Below, in pieces: positions 1-10,722 of a stretch of 64,000 nucleotides of DNA. The stretch covers positions 373,583-437,582 of the forward strand of contig VXBP01002360.1 of assembly GCA_013400115.1 (NCBI GenBank). Direction: 5' to 3'. Under the pieces are notes generated by a model. That model worked only from the letters and a program-made list of their open reading frames with translations, made no database searches and was not told the DNA's origin. A program made the translations under genes and the position numbers. Numbering within the stretch: position 1 is the first letter of the stretch; each line of letters starts with the position of its first letter. This DNA comes from Rhinopomastus cyanomelas (taxonomy: Eukaryota; Chordata; Aves; Bucerotiformes; Rhinopomastidae).

Positions 1-1117
1 TACTATGAACCTATCACACCTTTTCCTCTTGCTGGTGACCAAAAGTATTAAACCAAACAATTCAGTGTAAACAGTTCATTGGACAAACTCTTCCTGTTAT
101 CCAGCTTCCTTCTAAAGCTGTCTAATGTGTAACAGGACAGTGGGAAATGTAGTTGCTAGTAGTAGGTTCGTCAGCAGATTCACTTTAGGGGTATGGATTG
201 AGAAAAGTGAAAAGCCAGGCTTAACCAGTCTTGTCTAGTTTCTTGGATAAATGGGTTTGCTGCTGAAAGAAATTGATTTAAAGGAAACAAGAGTCTCTTA
301 TAAAGAAAGAATTTTGCCACCCCCATGCCATTGGTCTGCAGTTGGTGAGAGAAGATGACACCTGCATTGCCAAAATGTGAGACGTTTTATTTGGGGTCTT
401 GGTACCAGGAAGTTACTGGTTTGGTCAGTTCTTTTTCTCCCTTTGCTCTAAATTTGAAGCAGTTGCTACACGCAGAGAGTTTCTTCCCTGATGGGGAAAG
501 GCGTGAGGAAAGTTGTGTGCCAGGAGTAAAACTCAAACTGAGGAGTAGGTGAAACCAAGCTGCAATGTCATGGGTTGTAAGGAATGAAAACCACTGCTCT
601 TCCATGTTTTTAGTGTTGATAGAAGACTCTAGAGGATTACACGAGTGGCTTTCAGCACCCATTAGAGGTAGTAAAGAAGTTCCTGTTTCATTTACTACTG
701 CTCTTAACACCAGTTGAAACCTGTACTGAATGGGAAATACATCCAAGCATCTCTTCCAGTAGAATTTCACTAGTCAGCATTGATTAGTATTTAAAAAGAC
801 CAGGAAGGACTTTTCAATTTACTCCTAATTCTTTATAAAAAGCCTGTCCGGGTGTATATGGAAGTGGATTCATTCTCTAACTCAGAAAAACCTCAGAGTG
901 CATGTTCAGCTGTAGTTGTGCCACACACAAGCCAAATCATACTTGACAATTTGAGTAGCAACAATAAGAAATGAAACCAGGCTGTCCAGTGTGTCTTTAC
1001 ATTGTAGTTGGGCTGTTGCTGGTGAGGAGGAGGGAGAAGTCGATTTCAGGATGGAGTATTAGCAAGAGAAGAGACTATGCCAAGGTGTAACTGCTGCCCG
1101 TGTCACCGTGGTGTGTA
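1..1117. other. MIA2 intron sequence, no feature seen
   Basis: This stretch precedes the first recognisable MIA2 exon and should be intronic. I looked for the exon that precedes the proline-rich exons in vertebrate MIA2 and did not find it, so it should lie off the left edge. Open frames here are short and unlike known proteins. Confidence 0.5.
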
Positions 1118-1470
1118 ATTTGAGGCTTAGGGGAGACCTCATCACTCTCCACAGTTGTTTGAAAGGACATTGTAGAGATGTTGGTGCTGGGCTCTTCTCA
1201 CACATAATTATTGACAGAACCAGAGGGCTTCAAGCTTCAACAAGGAAGGTTTAGACCGGACATCAGGAAGAAATTCTTCCTGGAGAGAGTGGTCAGGGAC
1301 TGGGATGGGCTGCCTGTGGTGGTGGTTGAGTCCCCATCCCTGGCTGTGTTTAAAAGTCACTTAGATGTAGTGTTGGGGGATCTGGTTTCGGGGTGAACTT
1401 GTAGAGTGGGATTGATGGTTGAACTTGGTGATCCCGGGGGTCTTTTCCAACCTGAATGATTCTGTGAGTG
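1118..1470 (+). mobile_element. CR1 LINE 3' fragment, older type
   Basis: It runs from the GGCTTAGGGGAGACCTCATC region to a tail ending GAATGATTCTGTGAG, in sense orientation. Its 3' segment (GTGAACTTGTAGAGTGGG, then TTGATGGTTGAACTTGGTGA) marks an older, diverged subfamily. It lies in a MIA2 intron. Confidence 0.85.
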
Positions 1471-2182
1471 TGACTTGGTCAGGTTAGACAAATGATGTGT
1501 TTAAGTAACAACCAGCTGCAGAGCAGTTGTAGTGCTGATCTCACTTCATGCAAGACACAAAATGGCTTCAAATTTTGTGTGAGGACTAGGCTAGAGGATT
1601 CGAGACTGGTACCAGAGTTCACTCCTTCTGTCACCTTGTTTCAGCCCCAACCTACTTCAAAGGAAGCCACAGTCACTCACTGATACAGCTCCTCTTGCGC
1701 TTGGTTATGTGTTGACCTGGTCTTCTTTTTCTTGACTAGAGAAGTAGAAGGAAGCAGAAGAGTGTTGAATGCAGTGGATTTTCTCTTCTGGTTGAGGGTA
1801 TTAACTTCCAGTGTGGTAATGTTTAGTTTGACTAGCAGCAGGTTTTTTAGCACTGAGAAGATGAGGGCACTAGTGTCTCTGATTCGACTGAACCCGAACA
1901 CTTAAAATTTGACTTCTTTTGTTTTTTAAATTGCAGGTTCTCTAGATTGCACTCTGCTTGAACTGAGCCTTTTTCTCATTCAAACAAGTCTTTTAAACTC
2001 TTCTAGTTGCCATAACTGGGCATCAGCCAACAGCTGGAGAGTCCTGTGGAGCCATGTGCCTCTCGTGTCTCGACAGTGTTGGCATCCCATGATTGATTCT
2101 ACTTCTTTCAGACTTAATGAAGAAAACCCTAATAGAGGATTTCTAGTACCAGGGTAAATAACCATCTCAATTCTTCAATTAG
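1471..2182. other. MIA2 intron sequence, nothing distinctive
   Basis: Unique sequence up to the acceptor of the first visible MIA2 exon. No repeat or coding similarity recognised. Confidence 0.4.
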
Positions 2183-2314
2183 GATCCAGAGGACCAATGT
2201 ATGAAGCTGGTAATGAAAGAGAGCCCAGTTCTGATCCCCACAGACCACCATCAGATACTGGATCCCTGTCTCCTCCTTGGGACAGAGAGCACAGGATAGT
2301 TCTGCCTCCACCAG
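2183..2314 (+). CDS. MIA2: MIA2 exon, proline-rich region part 1
   Basis: The acceptor is TTCTTCAATTAG and the donor CCAG|GTACAA. It enters and leaves in phase 1 and encodes SRGPMYEAGNEREPSSDPHR, then PPSDTGSLSPPWDREHR and VLPPPG. The DPHR-PSDTGSLSPPWD block is the strongest match to MIA2. Confidence 0.92.
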
Positions 2315-5300
2315 GTACAAAAACTCCCTGAAAGAATGGAGTTACTGACAATAACTGACACTCACTGGCAATTCTTAACAATATGAGGACACAGAACTGC
2401 TGGAGAGAGTCCAGCACAGAGCCACAGACATGATGAAGAGAGAAGAACACCTCCCTTGTGAGGAAAGGCTGAGAGAGCAGAGGAGAGCAGTGAGGCTGGA
2501 AAAGGGACTGGAGGAAAACTCTGATGAGGAGAGGCTGAGGGGAGCTGGGGATATTTAGCCTGGAGGAGAGTCAGGAGGGACCTTCTCTCTATACAACTGC
2601 TTGAAGGAAGCTTGTAGTAGGTGGGGGTTGGGTTCTTCTGCCAGGCAGCTATCGACAGGACGAGAGGGCAGGGCCTGAAGCTGCCACAGGAGGGTTAGGT
2701 TGGATATTAGGAAGCCCTTCCTCATGGAAAGGCTGATCAGACTGCCCAGGGCAGTGGTGGAGTCCCCATCCCTGGAGGTGTTTAAGGACAGCCTGGCTGT
2801 GGTCCTTAGTGCCCTGGTCCAGCTGATTGTGCTGATGTTCTGTGATTCTGTGTTGATGTTAGGTCATGGCCTGGGTTGGATGATCTTAGAGGTCCTTTCC
2901 AGCCTCAATAATTCAGTGATGATACTGTATACAATAGAATTATGATATGCATGATGCCCCTGTAATGGAGACACAGGGATGCTACTAGTTAAAGGACACA
3001 GATTAAAGTACCTCAGTTACTCACAGTGAGCAGTACAGTAGTTGTTGCACAGGCGTGTAGAAGCTGAGCCCTTGTTTCCAGGCCCTACTTCTCAGGCAGT
3101 TTTAACTTCCAAAATTCTACTGTATGTTCAACCAAAACCCAATCAACCTTCTCTTTTGCATCTCCTTGGAAACCTGAGCTCTAGTACGTACTTGGTAGCA
3201 TCCCTGGGTTCGGGGTGTCAGAAGATGTTTCTTTGCCCTGATTAATAGTCACTTTCCAGAAGCATCTCATCCTCAGAGGACTGTACTGGTTTAAAATGGT
3301 GTGGAATGGAACGTAGGGAATAGTTCTCCACTGACTTGTTCTTGATTTCTTCAATGCTAGGTGAGCCTTACGCTGATCCCAGTCTTCCTCCTCGAAGACA
3401 AGAAAGGTTTTTCCCTAATCCTCCTCCAAATACTGGAAGACTTTCTGGACCAGCAGAGCTACGAAGTTACGGTGTGCAGTCTTTTGATAAAACAGGTGGG
3501 AACTGCTTCTGTGTCGCCTTCAAACGGAGAACCTTGGTGTAAGCTGACTGTAGGTAGTAACTCATGGTAAGAGGGCAGCTGACAGATACCCCCAATTTGG
3601 TGTTCTGCTGTGTAAAAACCATGTAACACCCTCTAACCTGGATGCAGCCTTTCCCAGTTACCAGCCACTGGCTTTGCTTCCTGAAGTAGAGGGTCCTGAG
3701 GTCTCCTCCTCCTCTGCCATTCTTAGAGGTTTCGTGTAGCTGATTAAACTCTAGCAGTTGCCCCAGTTTAATCCCCCGTTTTCCTGTCCCGAGTGCTGTT
3801 TGTTTTAATTGCATCAACTCAATTGCATCGACTGTAGTTTGTGGTACTGAGCTCAGAGAGTGTTCTGGTGATGTACAGAACCAGAGAACTTAGTGGTGTG
3901 GAGAAGGAGGAGAGCACTGAATACCTTGCTTCACTTTTGCGTAGATGGACAGTCGTCTTCAGAACACAGTCCACGAACAGAGCCGAGTGGAGATGGGATG
4001 AAAGATCACTTGAACCTTAGTGTAAGTAGCTGAGCAGAAGCTTGATTTAAAAGTGGATTCATTTCCAGCAGGATATGTTATTTACAGCACATTGGTCACG
4101 TTGCTTTGCAGCCTGAATGGCTGTGGTGTTTTATCACAGCATTTAGTGTCTTGTGAATTCATTTTGATGGCTAATAGAGCCCTTGAGGAAAATAAACTAC
4201 AATCCAAAAGATGAAGCTGTGGTCAAGCTGATAGTCAGTGCTCGTAGATGGCCTTGCACAGGACTATGCCATAGCCATAGGGTTGGAACTAGCTGTTAGC
4301 AGGTGTGGGCCTGATGGGATTGGAGATGTTCCCTCTTCTTATCCCTTTCCCTGAGCTGACTTGTTTTCATTGTGTTGCAGAACTCCCTACCTGACCAGCC
4401 GCTGGCACCTGAAGGTGAAGCCATGAGTTCAGGCTTTGCTCCTCCACCCTTCCCTCCTGTCAGACCTCCCTTGATGCCAGTGGATTCTAGAGCACCTTTC
4501 ATGAGACGAGGACCTCCTTTTCCTCCTCCTCCTGCTGCTGGCATGTATGGGCCACGTGAATGCTTTCCAGTGCGAGACTTCGGGCTCCCGCGTCCACCGA
4601 TGCCAAGTACGTAGCTGTTGCCAGCGCTGATGAGTGTGTGCAGGGAGCAAGTTGCCAAGTGGGGGTGACACTTAGATCTTTATTCCTGCACCCTGCTGCC
4701 TGATTCAGCTACCAGGCAGCATCTGATTAAGTCTGTGTTACTTGGTTTAGTTTTTTCTGCAGTTGCTTCTATTCATAAGGGGTTTTACAAGTAGATTGGG
4801 CTGGAAAATGCACAGACAGGTGCTGTTCAGGATTTATCATAGAATCTTCATGGCTGGAAAGACCTCCAGCATCATCAAGTCCAGCCCTCAGCCAAACGGC
4901 TCCCTAACCCCCAGACCACGGCCTCAAGTGCTTGAGCTACTTGTTTTTAAACACCTCCAGGGATGGAGACTCCACCACCTCCCTGGGCAGCCTGTTCTGG
5001 TGCCCAGCCACTCTCTCAGCAAAGAACTTCTCCCAAGATCCAATCTCAACCTCCCCTGACACAACTTGAGGCCATTTCTCCTCATCCTATCGTTAGTAAT
5101 TTTGGAGAAGAGACCAGTAGCAGCCTTGCTCCAACCTCCTGTGAGGCAGCTGTAGAGAGCAAGGTCTCCTCTCAGCCTCTTCTTCTCTAGACTGAATAAC
5201 TAGGTTCCCTCAGCTGCTCTTCACAGCCACTGTTTCCCAGCCCTTTCCCCAGCCTCACTGCCTTTCTCTGGCTCCACTCCAGCCCCTCGATGTCCTTCTG

Positions 5301-5951
5301 ATCCTGTGGTGCCCAAAACTGGACGCAGGACTGAAGGTGCAGTCTCACAAGTGCAGAGCACGGGGACACCATCACCTCCTTACTCCTGCTGGTTCCTGAT
5401 GCAGGCCAGGATGTTGTTGGCCTCCTTGGCCAGCTGGGCACCTGCTGGCTCCTGTTCAGCTGGCTGTCACCCAAAACCTCCAGGTCCTTCTCCACCGGGC
5501 AGCTCTCCAGCCTCTCTTCCCTCCAGCCTGTAACTGCTAGGGATTGTTGTGACTGAAGTGCACGACCTGGCACCTGGCTTTGTTAAATCTTATTCCACTG
5601 GCCTCAGCCCATTGCTCCAGCCTGTCTAAATCCCTCTGCAGCACCTCCCTACCCTCCAGCAGATCGACACTCCCGTCTAATTTCATGTCATCTGCAGATT
5701 GAAATTCAGTCCCCTCATCCAGAAGTGAGCACTAAGATACACAGGGTAGGAGGAGCAGGAAGGTGTTTACTCTTGTGACTGACATGAGCTCTGTTTCCCT
5801 CACAGTAAGGAATCCATTTCCAATGAGATCTTACCCTCACTACCCCCCTCCACGACCTGGATTTCTGCCACCACCTCCAGAAAACAGAATTGAGCCGCCT
5901 CAGTCAAACCCACCAGCTGTAGAACAACCAGAACCACCCCAGGACACTTGA
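2183..5951 (+). CDS. MIA2: MIA2 (cTAGE5/TALI), 3' part: last five coding exons
   Basis: C-terminal part of the MIA2/cTAGE5 ER export receptor. Exons at 2183-2314, 3361-3495, 3945-4021, 4381-4606 and 5806-5951 (716 nt, about 237 codons plus stop) join in frame at GT-AG junctions. The product is rich in Pro, Ser and Gly, with SDPHRPPSDTGSLSPPWD, GRLSGPAELRS, FMRRGPPFPPPP and the ending EQPEPPQDT. These match the tail of vertebrate MIA2 rather than its paralogue MIA3, whose C-terminus is different. In the family, MIA2 is a membrane protein of ER exit sites that works with TANGO1/MIA3 and Sec12, and the proline-rich tail binds the COPII coat protein Sec23. The SH3, transmembrane and coiled-coil regions are encoded upstream of the window. 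The introns show that this is the real gene, not one of the intronless CTAGE retrocopies known in primates. Confidence 0.93.
2390..2928 (+). mobile_element. CR1 LINE fragment, about 540 bp, internally rearranged
   Basis: Sense copy from the GAACTGCTGGAGAGAGTCCAG region to the GATCTTAGAGGTCCTTTCC 3' end. Around 2460-2560 the GAGGAAAGGCTGAGAGAGC motif is followed by a second GAGGAGAGGCTGAGGGGAGC, so an internal piece is duplicated. It begins about 75 bp downstream of a MIA2 splice donor. Confidence 0.85.
2929..3360. other. MIA2 intron, unique sequence
   Basis: Intron sequence up to the acceptor TTCAATGCTAG. Nothing beyond splice signals recognised. Confidence 0.4.
3361..3495 (+). CDS. MIA2: MIA2 exon, proline-rich region part 2
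   Basis: The acceptor is CAATGCTAG and the donor ACAG|GTGGGA, phase 1 to phase 1. It encodes EPYADPSLPPRRQERF, NPPPNTGRLSGPAELRS and YGVQSFDKTG. The RLSGPAELRS motif is characteristic of MIA2. Confidence 0.92.
3945..4021 (+). CDS. MIA2: MIA2 exon, short Ser-rich segment
   Basis: The acceptor is TTTTGCGTAG and the donor CTTAGT|GTAAGT. It enters in phase 1 and leaves in phase 0. It encodes DGQSSSEHSPRTEPSGDG followed by MKDHLNLS. It has only 25 whole codons and is recognisable mainly from its position and phase between the flanking exons. Confidence 0.85.
4381..4606 (+). CDS. MIA2: MIA2 exon, core proline-rich segment
   Basis: The acceptor is GTGTTGCAG and the donor CCAA|GTACGT, phase 0 to phase 1. 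It encodes about 75 residues with the runs FAPPPFPPVRPP, FMRRGPPFPPPP and VRDFGLPRPPMP. Such PPP-containing stretches are the Sec23-binding part of the TANGO1/cTAGE5 family. Without splicing, the frame stops two codons after the donor. Confidence 0.93.
4836..5718 (-). mobile_element. CR1 LINE fragment, about 880 bp, older type
   Basis: Longest CR1 copy in the window. The 3' end is at 4836 (ATCATAGAATCTTCATGGCTGG read on +) and it extends well past the usual 500 bp into the reverse-transcriptase-proximal region near 5715. Frames are broken, so no ORF2 protein is possible. It fills most of the last MIA2 intron. Confidence 0.88.
5806..5951 (+). CDS. MIA2: MIA2 terminal coding exon
   Basis: The acceptor is GTTTCCCTCACAG, and the first two bases complete an Ile codon. 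It encodes RNPFPMRSYPHYPPPRPGFL, PPPPENRIEPPQSNPPAVEQ and PEPPQDT, ending at TGA (5949-5951). The PRPGF-PPPP and E-PEP-Q-T ending match the MIA2 C-terminus. Confidence 0.94.
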
Positions 5952-6360
5952 CAGGGTCACCAGAGCCAACGTTCTGAAGTGTTTCTGCCCTCTCCTCGTG
6001 GTGTGTGTTCTATCTGTTAAGTAACCGTCGTTACTTAGGTTGTATGTAAACTACTTTGCTCAAATTGAAGCTTTCTAGAGAGAATCCTCAGGATAGTGTT
6101 TTGTACATAAAGAACAGAGTAACTATGAACATTGTGAATAAGTGGTTCCTGCTGTACAGTAGTCACGTGAAGGATTTCTAATTTGAGGGTTCCCTTCCAG
6201 AGGTGTATAAAGTTCATTCATGGGAACCAGATGTTGACAGTCTGCTGCTTCGTCCTCGGTTTAGCTGGACGGGGGAATCTCTCTGCATGCCAAAAGTGGT
6301 GTCTGCTGCCTCGTCAAAGGAGATGGAAATGGTTAATAAAAGTCTGCTGGCAGTGGAGGC
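5952..6360 (+). other. MIA2: MIA2 3' UTR (inferred)
   Basis: Unique sequence from the stop codon to about 20 bp past AATAAA at 6335. A GT-rich stretch (TAATGTGTTGGG) follows, as expected downstream of a cleavage site. The cleavage position is inferred. Confidence 0.7.
6335..6340 (+). terminator. MIA2: Polyadenylation signal of MIA2
   Basis: Canonical AATAAA within GGTTAATAAAAGTCTGC, 384 bp after the stop codon. No earlier AATAAA is visible in the 3' UTR. Confidence 0.7.
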
Positions 6361-6387
6361 CGTGTCCCTGGTAATGTGTTGGGAGAA

Positions 6388-6462
6388 GAGGGATCTGGGT
6401 GGGGGGATTGGATTAGATGACCTTTGGAGGTCCCTTCCAATCCCTAATGTTCTGTGAGTCTG
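6388..6462 (+). mobile_element. CR1 3'-end fragment, about 75 bp
   Basis: Sense copy of only the terminal segment, with GGGGGATTGGATTAGATGA and TCCCTTCCAATCCCTAATG. It begins just beyond the predicted MIA2 cleavage site. Confidence 0.8.
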
Positions 6463-6549
6463 TTCATGACCTCACAGGTGACCGTTCAGCTGCTGAAGGT
6501 TCACTGAGGAGCAGTGTTCTGACCAGGGGGAGGGCATGAGATCGTGTAG

Positions 6550-6660
6550 TGGGCTCGGCTGGGCTGGAAGGGCTCTTAAAGATCATCTAGTTCCAACCCC
6601 TCTGCCTTTGGCAGGGACACCTCTCACTGCTCTAGGTTGCTCAAGGTCCCATGAGGGGAA
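6550..6660 (-). mobile_element. CR1 3' fragment, older type
   Basis: Antisense copy: GGGCTGGAAGGGCTCTTAAA, GATCATCTAGTTCCAACCCC, then GGCAGGGACACCTCTCACT. The last is a block of the older subfamily. Confidence 0.75.
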
Positions 6661-7532
6661 GGAAGAGTCTAACTCACTCGAAGTTACAACCCCCACCCCC
6701 AGCCCCCAGCTCTCCAGCCCACTCTTCTGGGTAGTTGTTTGCTAGTTGCTGCAGGTTGCTCCATCAGGACCATCTTAGCTGATTTCCAATAGCTGCAGCT
6801 TGAATCCCTTTGCTAAATGCAGATCATCACTACAAACACAGACCACAGACTCAGCTTCTGTTTATTGGGACAATCAGAGGAGCTCAAGGAATGGGTTTTA
6901 CCAGCCTCTTGTGCCCTGAAGACTCCCTATGTGTGTGAGAAAGGTTGTGGCAGCTCCCACAACCTGGGGCTGGTTTAGGGTTTCATTGGTATTGGGTTCC
7001 TTCATGTTGGCTTTCTCCTCCGAGTGACCTTGTCAGCTGTGGGTGCAGCAGCCACCTGAAGCCAACCCCTAATTCACCGGTTTCCAGATTTCTGTGTCTC
7101 CTGTTTCTCAGGAAGGTTGGGCAGAGCACACAGCTGGGTGCTGCCAGCTTAGCTCAAACAATGCTTTTGGGAATTAAGCAAGAAGGATTAGCAGATAAAT
7201 GGCAGCTTGTTGTGCTGGAGGAACAGTCCTTAACCCTTCCCACGTCCGCAGAGAACGCACGTGATCCAGATGGAGGGAGAGAGAGGAGACACCGGGGAGA
7301 GGGCACCTGGTTTTCTTCAGGCCAGGATTCACGTTTGTGCTGAGAATCCCAGGGAACCTGGTGGAAAAACTAGGTCGGTGATGGAGGAAGGACCGCAGGA
7401 GTGGGTGTGCTGCAAAGTCTTGTGGAGAGGTGGGAAAGCAGCTTTCAGGGCGTTATGAGCGGAGAAGCATCCTGGGAAGATCAGCCCTGTGGTACTGCTG
7501 GGGATTTTGCAAGAGCAGCAGTGCAGCCAGTC
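6661..7532. other. Intergenic, nothing recognised
   Basis: Unique sequence downstream of MIA2. The open frames have no recognisable protein similarity. Confidence 0.4.
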
Positions 7533-8037
7533 ACAGAATCATCCTGGCTGGGAAGGACCTCCAGGATCAGCAAGTCCAGCCCTCAGCCCAGCAGCTCCCT
7601 AACCCCCAGACCACGGCCTCAAGTGCTCTGGCTGCTTGGTTTTTAAACACCTCCAGGGATGAGGACTCCACCACCTCCCTGGGCAGCCTGTTCCAGTGCC
7701 CAACCGCTCTCTCAGCAAAGAACTTCTCCCAAGATCCAATCTAAACTTCCCCTGGTGCAACTTGAGGCCATTTCCCCTCATCCTATCATTAGTAATTTGG
7801 GAGAAGAGCCCAGCAGCAGCCTCACTCCAACCTCCTTTGAGGTAGCTGTGGAGAGCAAGGTCTCCTCTCACCCTCCTCATCTCCAGACTAAATAACCCCA
7901 GTTCCCTCAGCTGGGCTTTGCCAGCCCCCTCCCCAGCCTTGCTGTCCTTCTCTGGCCCCACTCTGGCCCCTCAATGTCCTTTTTATCCTGTGGCACCCAG
8001 AACTGGACCCAGTACTCAAGGTGTGGCCCAAAGTGAG
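7533..8037 (-). mobile_element. CR1 LINE fragment, about 505 bp
   Basis: Antisense copy with its 3' end at CACAGAATCATCCTGGCTGG, extending to CACCCAGAACTGGACCCAG. It is the same older subfamily as the long copy at 4836-5718 and closely similar to it. Confidence 0.88.
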
Positions 8038-8769
8038 ACCATTTAAACCAAGTCTAAGTCCCTTCCTTAGCTCAGGGCTTTCTCATGAGGAAGAGCTGTC
8101 AGTGCTCCAAGTGGAACAAGGGAGTTGTGTTTGTGGTCCAAGAGGAGCGGAGGAGCAGGGTCGCTGGAGGATGGGTGCAGAAGCACACAAGGTGGAAAAG
8201 AGGGTGCCCAGCAAGACTTACCTAGAAATCCTGGGAATCAGCGACCCAGCCCACTGGGGCTTGAGCTACAGCGATTTAAGGCTGCGTGAGGGCGCTGGGC
8301 TGGAGCTTTCACACGCTGCAGCATCCGATCACGTTGCGTTTCTGCTGCCATCGCCGTGTTTCTCGATTCTGATGGACCTCAGCTAGGCTCCCAACACCGC
8401 GTCCCTCCGGTTGCCACCCTCCCCAAGTGGCCGTTGCGCTGGCCAGCAGGTCTCTCCCAGGAGGTGTCGAGGGAGCATCCTTAAGCGCCCGAACGATTCC
8501 GTTTGCAGCGCTGAAGCAGGGTCAGGTCTCAGCACGTCCAGGTTGTTCCCAGGCCAAGTCAGATAGGAATCAGCTGTCATGCCTTGAGAACATCTGCTCT
8601 GCACATCACCGGGAGGGAAGAGCTGCAAGGGGGTGACGTGGGAGGGCAGAGGCAGGGACCCATGGGGAGCTGCTGAGCACCCAGAAAACAAGGGGAAGAG
8701 TCCTTGTTGGCTGCTGCTGCTGCTGGGGTTTGCAGTGGTGCTTCCAAAGCTTTTTCCTTCGGGATGTAG
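8038..8769. other. Intergenic, GC-moderate, nothing recognised
   Basis: Open frames occur on both strands, but none resembles a known protein or has splice-site or start context that I would trust. A short CTG run lies near 8710. Confidence 0.35.
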
Positions 8770-9080
8770 AGTCACAGAATCATTCTGACTGAATAAGACC
8801 TTTAGGATCACTGAGCCCAAGCATTACCCCAGCCGTCCCAAGGCCACTGCTAAACTGTTGTGGAGATGCTCCAGCACAGGGGGAGAATGACATCCTTAGT
8901 CCTACTGGCCACATTACTGCCAATCCAAGCCAGGATGCTACTGGCCTTTCGTGCCAAATCATGACTCTTCAGCCTGATTCCGCCGAATGCTGCGGTCAGT
9001 TCCTCTGAATCCTGGAGAACTGCTCTTGCACCAGCAGCCCCAGACAGCTGGCACCTGCAAAGTGCAGCTCTGAGAGCCAC
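8770..9080 (-). mobile_element. CR1 fragment, old and diverged
   Basis: Antisense: GTCACAGAATCATTCTGACT, then GATCACTGAGCCCAAGCATT. It continues into a middle region (GCCAGGATGCTACTGGCCTT) with a large internal deletion relative to longer copies. Confidence 0.75.
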
Positions 9081-9496
9081 CGGTTGCACAACGATCAGGC
9101 CAGCTGATGGCTCACGTCTGGCTTTGCAGTTCTTTCCTAGGAAAGCCCGTGCCTGTGCCTGTCTTGTGGGGCTACCGGATGGGCTTTAGCTGTATCTGAC
9201 ATGAGAGCAGTGGCTCTAGGGGTACCACAGGCTCAATAGAAACGGGCAAGTGAGGAGAAAGAGGAGCCCCTTCAGGTCCCACAGCGACAGGCAGCACCCA
9301 GCAAGTGCTGCAACACCTACTAGACAGTGGAGAATCCAGATGAGATGTATCTGTAGTTAACAGTCCTGTTCTCAGACGGCCCCGTGGTGCCAGAACATCC
9401 AAATCCACAGGCAGCTGGGGTTTCTTGGTCTCACTGCCCACAGGGCTGCTCCTTCTGATTTCTCCCTGTTCAAGAGAATCATTGCTCCAGCAAAGT
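9081..9496. other. Intergenic, nothing recognised
   Basis: Unique sequence between CR1 copies. A 137-codon open frame on the minus strand covers it but has no recognisable similarity. Confidence 0.35.
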
Positions 9497-9682
9497 GCTT
9501 CTGGGTCAGGGACTGGAACGGGCTGCACAGGGAAGGGCTGGCAGCGCCGTCCCTGGAGGTGACGGAGAAACACAGGGCAGTGCAACTAGGGCAGAGGGTC
9601 TAGCGAGCAGGGAAGGGGTTGGGTGGGTGGGTGGATTTGATCTTGGAGGTGTCTGCCAAACTTAAAGATTCTATATGAAGAG
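9497..9682 (+). mobile_element. CR1 3' fragment, diverged
   Basis: Sense: GTCAGGGACTGGAACGGGCT, CCGTCCCTGGAGGTGACGGA, ending GATCTTGGAGGTGTCTGCCA near a CTTAAAGATTCTATATGA tail. A GGGTGGGTGGGTGG run lies inside. Confidence 0.7.
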
Positions 9683-9754
9683 GGAGTCTTCTGACTGAAG
9701 TGTTTTGAAACGTGTGGGGATCCTGCTAAATATCTGAGGAAAGACAGGTAAAAC

Positions 9755-9942
9755 CCTCCTGGACATGTTCCTGTGAAACTTGATCTAGGGGGTCCTACTG
9801 TGGCAGGGGGATGGGACTGGATGATCTTTCAAGGTCCCTTCCAATCCCTAGTGACTGGATCTAGGGGATCCTGCTGTGGCAGGGAGATTGGACTGGATGA
9901 TGTTTCGAGGTCCCGTCCCATCCCTAACGTTCTGTGGTTCTG
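9755..9942 (+). mobile_element. CR1 3' fragment with duplicated terminal unit
   Basis: The sense copy carries the last 70-90 bp twice. The first unit ends TCCAATCCCTAGTGACT and runs directly into GGATCTAGGGGATCCTGC of the second, which ends TTCTGTGGTTCTG. The units differ by several substitutions, so both are real sequence and not a simple assembly stutter. Confidence 0.85.
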
Positions 9943-10344
9943 CGTGAAGATGGTCTCCAGGACACCCTGTGGGCTGGGATAGCCCTCGGCAGGGATGAAT
10001 CTGCAGACCTGGATTTTTCAGAACTGAAGCCAACCCCTCATTATTTTTATTGCTTTAAATTCTAAGGATTGGATTCCGATTTGGAGCTGGAATCAGAACC
10101 ATCCCTGAACCCCAAGTCTCCCCAGCCCTGCTGCTAATCCTAACTGACGAGCTGTGCAGATTCCACACGTCAAGGGAGACGGATCTGTTCCTCCCTGAAG
10201 AGTAGCTCAGGGCTTCCCAGGGTTGTGCAAAGCGGCCCGGAGGCAGCAATAAGTCCCCGATTCTTTGCAGGCAGATGACTTCATTAAGTCAGGAGGACGA
10301 CTGCTTCTGGTCTGGGCTCTGCTGTCCACCAGATGGTGCTCCCT
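9943..10344. other. Intergenic, nothing recognised
   Basis: Unique sequence leading into a CpG-dense stretch. Confidence 0.35.
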
Positions 10345-10660
10345 GCCTTGGCCTGAGCTGGCGGCTCCTCCACCCCGGCCAGCTCCTACCTGGCCGCGGC
10401 AGCCCCTCCGCCCGCTGCCCGCACCCGGCTGCGCTGCTCTGCGTGACCTCAGCGATCCGCGCCCGCTCCTCCGCAGGATGTCTGGAGGCCGTTCGGTTCT
10501 CCAAAGCCTCGGGCTTCGTTGTGACACCGCGGCATCGCAACCGAGCCCCGTCGCGCTGTGTCAACAGGTCCCGGCGGGGCGTTCGCCCTCCCGGCACCGC
10601 GAGGCAGCCTCCGCGCAAGACCCACGCAGCGGCGTGAGGCGGGGGTCACGGAGTGCGAGC
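10345..10660. promoter_or_regulatory. CpG-dense stretch (possible CpG island)
   Basis: About 315 bp of visibly GC-rich sequence with many CpGs (for example CTGGCCGCGGCAGCCCCTCC and CCGGCGGGGCGTTCGCCCTC) in an AT-moderate background. It is 4 kb past the MIA2 end and has no recognisable gene beside it. Overlapping open frames on both strands are expected in GC-rich DNA. It could be an unannotated promoter, an enhancer or simply GC-rich sequence. Confidence 0.4.
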
Positions 10661-10722
10661 CCAGCGCAGGGCTGGGCTGGACGATCTTTCCAGGTCCCTT
10701 CCGCTCCCTGATGTTCTGTGGC
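10661..10722 (+). mobile_element. CR1 3'-terminal remnant, about 60 bp
   Basis: Sense: GGCTGGGCTGGACGATCTTT, CCCTTCCGCTCCCTGATG, TTCTGTGGCT. Only the last 60 bp remain. Confidence 0.65.

Noticed and set aside
1..2182. Upstream MIA2 coding exon
   Set aside because: No frame encodes the segment expected before the first visible exon, so I place it outside the window.
4836..5718. Possible intact CR1 ORF2 (reverse transcriptase)
   Set aside because: Even the longest copy covers only the 3' region and has broken frames; no RT motifs are visible anywhere in the window.
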